Assembly (NCBI GenBank): GCA_903907955.1 | Contig: CAIVPZ010000090.1 | Span: 1-34,825, forward strand | Source of the DNA: an uncultured Acetobacteraceae bacterium | GTDB taxonomy: Bacteria > Pseudomonadota > Alphaproteobacteria > Acetobacterales > Acetobacteraceae | DNA length: 34,825 nt | Direction: 5' to 3' | Shown: in pieces, positions 32,567 to 34,825 of the stretch | Position numbering within the stretch: the first letter of the stretch is position 1 | Layout: each line of letters starts with the position of its first letter | Program-made: the position numbers and the translations under genes | Notes under the pieces: model-generated | What the model saw: only the letters and a program-made list of their open reading frames with translations | Databases searched by the model: none | What the model was told of the DNA's origin: nothing

Positions 32567-33010
32567 TTAGCCGATCAGCTTGGTCTCGTCCCGCTCCTCG
32601 GCGTCGCGCGTGTCGCCATGCACCTCCTCGCGGATCACCCGGGCGGTCACCTCCTGCAGATAATCGGTCAGCGCGGCCGATAATTGCTGGAACTCCGGCC
32701 AGAGCAGTTCCTCGATGAAACGCGCCGGCGCGCGCACCAGCAGCGTCTGCCGGTGCATGCGGCGCAGACGGTAGGGCTCGATACCGTAGCGGCGGCACAG
32801 CGCGATCAGCAATTGCCGCGCCCAGGGATCGCTGACCGACAGCCGCATCTCCACCGGCGGCGCGGTGCGCGCCGCCGCCGCCAGCCGGGCGCGGATGCGC
32901 GCCGCCGCCGCCGCCGCCGCATCGCGTTCGCCCGCCGTGCCGGCGCCGGCGAACAGCGCCTCGATCTTGCGCAGCCGCTCGCGCAACGTGTCGCTCTCAG
33001 ACCCCGACAT
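32567..33010 (-). CDS. DUF2786-like protein
   Basis: The 147-residue product begins MSGSESDTLRERLRKIEAL; the early helical part, LRKIEALFAGAGTAGERDAA, then AAAAARIRARL resembles DUF2786 domains, which pair a short helical repeat with a larger C-terminal part. The remainder includes LSVSDPWARQLLIALCRRYG and LLVRAPARFIEELLWPEFQQ. No catalytic motif is obvious. ATG 33010 lies 27 bases from the divergent hemW start. The frame continuing upstream through hemW is an antisense extension and is rejected. Function unknown. Confidence 0.8.
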   Translation of the reverse strand: MSGSESDTLRERLRKIEALFAGAGTAGERDAAAAAAARIRARLAAAARTAPPVEMRLSVSDPWARQLLIALCRRYGIEPYRLRRMHRQTLLVRAPARFIEELLWPEFQQLSAALTDYLQEVTARVIREEVHGDTRDAEERDETKLIG

Positions 33011-33037
33011 CAGCCTGCCTGTCCTATATCTGTGCGG

Positions 33038-34186
33038 ATGGAACCGCTCGCCCTCTATATCCACTGGCCGTTCTGCCTGGCCAAGTGCCCGTATTGCGAC
33101 TTCAACAGCCATGTGCGCGCGCCTGTCGACCAGGCCCGCTTCGCCGCCGCCCTGCGCACCGAACTGGCCTGGGAGGCGGCACGGCTCGGACGGCGCCGGT
33201 TGGTATCGATCTTCTTCGGCGGCGGCACCCCCGGGCTGATGGAACCGGCCACCGTCGCCGCCCTGATCGCCGACGCCATCCGGCTGTTCGATCCCGTCGC
33301 CGACCTGGAAATCACCCTGGAGGCCAACCCCACCAGCGTCGAGGCCGGGCGCCTCGCCGGCTTCCGCGCCGCCGGGGTAAACCGGCTGTCGCTCGGCGTG
33401 CAGGCGCTGGACGATGCGGCGCTCGCGGCGCTGGGCCGCAGGCACTCGGCCGCCCAGGCGATCGCCGCGCTGGAAGCGGCGCGGGCGCTGTTCCCGCGGC
33501 TGTCGTTCGACCTCATCACCGCCCGCCCGGGCCAGACCGTGCCGGACTGGCGGGCGGAGCTGCGGCGGGCGCTGGCGCTCGCCGCCGATCATCTGTCGCT
33601 GTATCAGCTCACCATCGAGCCCGGCACCGGCTTCGCGGCGCTGCACCGCAAGGGCCAGCTGGTGCTGCCCGACGACGACACCGCCGCGGCGCTGTACGAC
33701 GCCACCGGCGAGGAAGCGGCGCGCGCCGGCCTGTTCGCCTACGAGGTGTCCAACTACGCCCGGCCCGGCGCGGAAAGCCGCCACAACCTGCAGTACTGGC
33801 GTTACGGCGACTACGCCGGCATCGGCCCCGGCGCGCACGGCCGGCTCACGCTCGGCGGCACGCTGCGCGCCACCTGCCGGCAGCGTGCCCCCGAAGCCTG
33901 GGCCGGGCTGGTGGAACGCCACGGCCACGGCAGCACCGAGGAAACGCCGGTGACCGCGCCGGAGCGTGCGCGTGAGGCGCTGCTGATGGGCCTGCGCCTG
34001 TCCGAGGGCATCGACGCCGCCCGATTTGCCAGCCGCACCGGCATCGCGCTCGACGACGCGCTCGACCCCGGCACCCTCGCGCGTGCGGTGGAGGAAGGCT
34101 ATCTGGTGCGCGACGCCGTCCGGCTGCGCGCCACGCCGGAGGGCCGCAAGCGACTCGATGCCCTGCTCGCCGCCCTGGCCCGCTGA
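33038..34186 (+). CDS. hemW: Heme chaperone HemW (radical SAM, HemN-like)
   Basis: HemW proteins resemble coproporphyrinogen dehydrogenase HemN but are proposed to bind and insert heme. The 382-residue protein has the radical SAM cluster motif Cys13-x3-Cys17-x2-Cys20 (CLAKCPYC), the SAM-binding SIFFGGGTPGLM, LEANPTSVEAGRL and NRLSLGVQALDDAAL, and the C-terminal part with NLQYWRYGDYAGIGPGAHGR. The Cys residue that follows the motif in true HemN is absent (here CDFN), a known mark of HemW. ATG 33038 lies 27 bases from the divergent DUF2786-like gene with no strong binding site. Confidence 0.92.
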   Translation: MEPLALYIHWPFCLAKCPYCDFNSHVRAPVDQARFAAALRTELAWEAARLGRRRLVSIFFGGGTPGLMEPATVAALIADAIRLFDPVADLEITLEANPTSVEAGRLAGFRAAGVNRLSLGVQALDDAALAALGRRHSAAQAIAALEAARALFPRLSFDLITARPGQTVPDWRAELRRALALAADHLSLYQLTIEPGTGFAALHRKGQLVLPDDDTAAALYDATGEEAARAGLFAYEVSNYARPGAESRHNLQYWRYGDYAGIGPGAHGRLTLGGTLRATCRQRAPEAWAGLVERHGHGSTEETPVTAPERAREALLMGLRLSEGIDAARFASRTGIALDDALDPGTLARAVEEGYLVRDAVRLRATPEGRKRLDALLAALAR

Positions 34187-34301
34187 ATGCAACGCCCGCG
34201 GATGATGACGTGAGCGAACCGGTCCGCCGCATGCCCCGGTTCCAGACTGCCGCTTCCCGCAGATTTGCGCGGAAAGCTGGCCACACGCCGCCGCATGACC
34301 C

Positions 34302-34825
34302 ATGTTTCGCCCGATGGCGAAGGGCGCGATGAGAGGGTGGCGGGCAGCGGCGTGGCGCGGGAAGCAGAGCTCCCCGCGGACGCCGGCGCTGCGCGCGGAC
34401 GGCCGGCCCTGGCGGTCCGGTTCGCGCCGGCGCACGCAGCTGCTGTGGCTGCTGGCGCTTTCGGCGCTGGTTCACCTGGCTGTTCTGCTGGTGCTGCTCT
34501 ATGCGCCGGAACCCCCGGTGGCGCGCAATGTCGGGGAAGCCGCGGATGTGGACGTGGTGATGCTGCCGCCCGGCGCGCCGGAGCTTCCCCCCGCGCCGGT
34601 GCCGGTGCCGAATCCGACCACCCCCGAGCGGTCCATGCCCGAGCCGCCGCCCGCCCAGGCGGTGCTGCCCGAGCCTCCCCCGGCCCCGGCGGAACCACCG
34701 CCGGCACCACCGGCGCGCCCGGTCCCGCCGCCACCGCCACCGGTTCCCGAGGAGCAAGCGTTGCCGGTCCCGCCGCCCGTGCCGCCGGCGCCTCACCCGC
34801 CACGACCGGCCGCGCCGCCGCCGCC
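34302..34825 (+). CDS. TonB-like energy transducer (3' truncated by window)
   Basis: An open frame runs off the right edge. From ATG 34302 it gives a basic cytoplasmic head, one membrane segment (about 46-68, LLWLLALSALVHLAVLLVLL) and then a long Pro-rich region (PEPPPAQAVLPEPPPAPAEP and similar) expected to span the periplasm. The membrane helix has Ser54 and His58 four residues apart, as in the SxxxH motif of TonB that couples to ExbB-ExbD. The C-terminal TonB domain is beyond the window. Later in-frame ATGs at 34314 and 34329 are possible starts. It is on the same strand as hemW, with 115 bases between. Confidence 0.75.
   Translation, partial: MFRPMAKGAMRGWRAAAWRGKQSSPRTPALRADGRPWRSGSRRRTQLLWLLALSALVHLAVLLVLLYAPEPPVARNVGEAADVDVVMLPPGAPELPPAPVPVPNPTTPERSMPEPPPAQAVLPEPPPAPAEPPPAPPARPVPPPPPPVPEEQALPVPPPVPPAPHPPRPAAPPP

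Noticed and set aside
32567-34435. A 622-codon minus-strand frame.
   Set aside because: Beyond 33010 it is antisense to hemW and the tonB-like gene; the divergent start at 33010 gives a sensible protein.

Overview
The window is a GC-rich bacterial chromosome segment, densely packed and with strongly GC-biased third codon positions. Gene content (GatCAB amidotransferase, HypF, a FolM-like pteridine reductase next to folB, a second FtsH, CBS/BON and Usp stress proteins, a TIGR03862-type flavoprotein) fits an alphaproteobacterium, most likely near Acetobacteraceae/Rhodospirillales. That placement is inference from gene style. I see no tRNA, rRNA, CRISPR array, transposase or phage gene.

Layout. 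1-5.1 kb: tail of an unknown gene, the gatC-gatA-gatB operon (minus strand), divergent ruvX, and a glycine-zipper lipoprotein. 5.1-9.0 kb: a small hypothetical gene with a pair of operator-like palindromes upstream, a tiny membrane-protein ORF, then a three-gene polysaccharide cassette (GT4, GT2, initiating sugar-phosphate transferase; minus strand). 9.2-14.8 kb: a SWIM-SNF2 helicase, a membrane-anchored helical protein of unknown function and a BaiN/HI0933-type flavoprotein. 14.9-21.2 kb: a divergent stress island, with CBS-BON, CBS-DUF294 and an orphan substrate-binding protein leftward and a double Usp protein plus FtsH-like protease rightward. Between the two arms lies one FNR/FixK-type box, suggesting joint low-oxygen control. 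21.2-22.6 kb: two lipoprotein genes, one FlgO-like. 22.9-26.4 kb: folM-like, folB and uvrC, with an AT-richer gap carrying a perfect DnaA box and a possible gene remnant. 26.4-30.9 kb: a secreted alpha/beta hydrolase and a lone hypF. 31-34.8 kb: a CorA/ZntB-type transporter, cytochrome c, a DUF2786-like protein, hemW and the start of a TonB-like gene cut by the window end.

The most unusual content is in the repeats. A roughly 107-bp element with inverted-repeat arms and a terminator-like hairpin occurs in four copies plus one end fragment. Each time the same end lies on, or within about 10 bp of, a gene's stop codon, and in four of five cases the stop codon is inside the element. A second, unrelated palindromic repeat is a hairpin at the end of the flavoprotein gene, and a related copy sits in frame inside hypF, adding about 20 residues to the protein. 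These two repeat families, the FNR-type divergent stress island and the tandem operator pair are the points I would follow up first.
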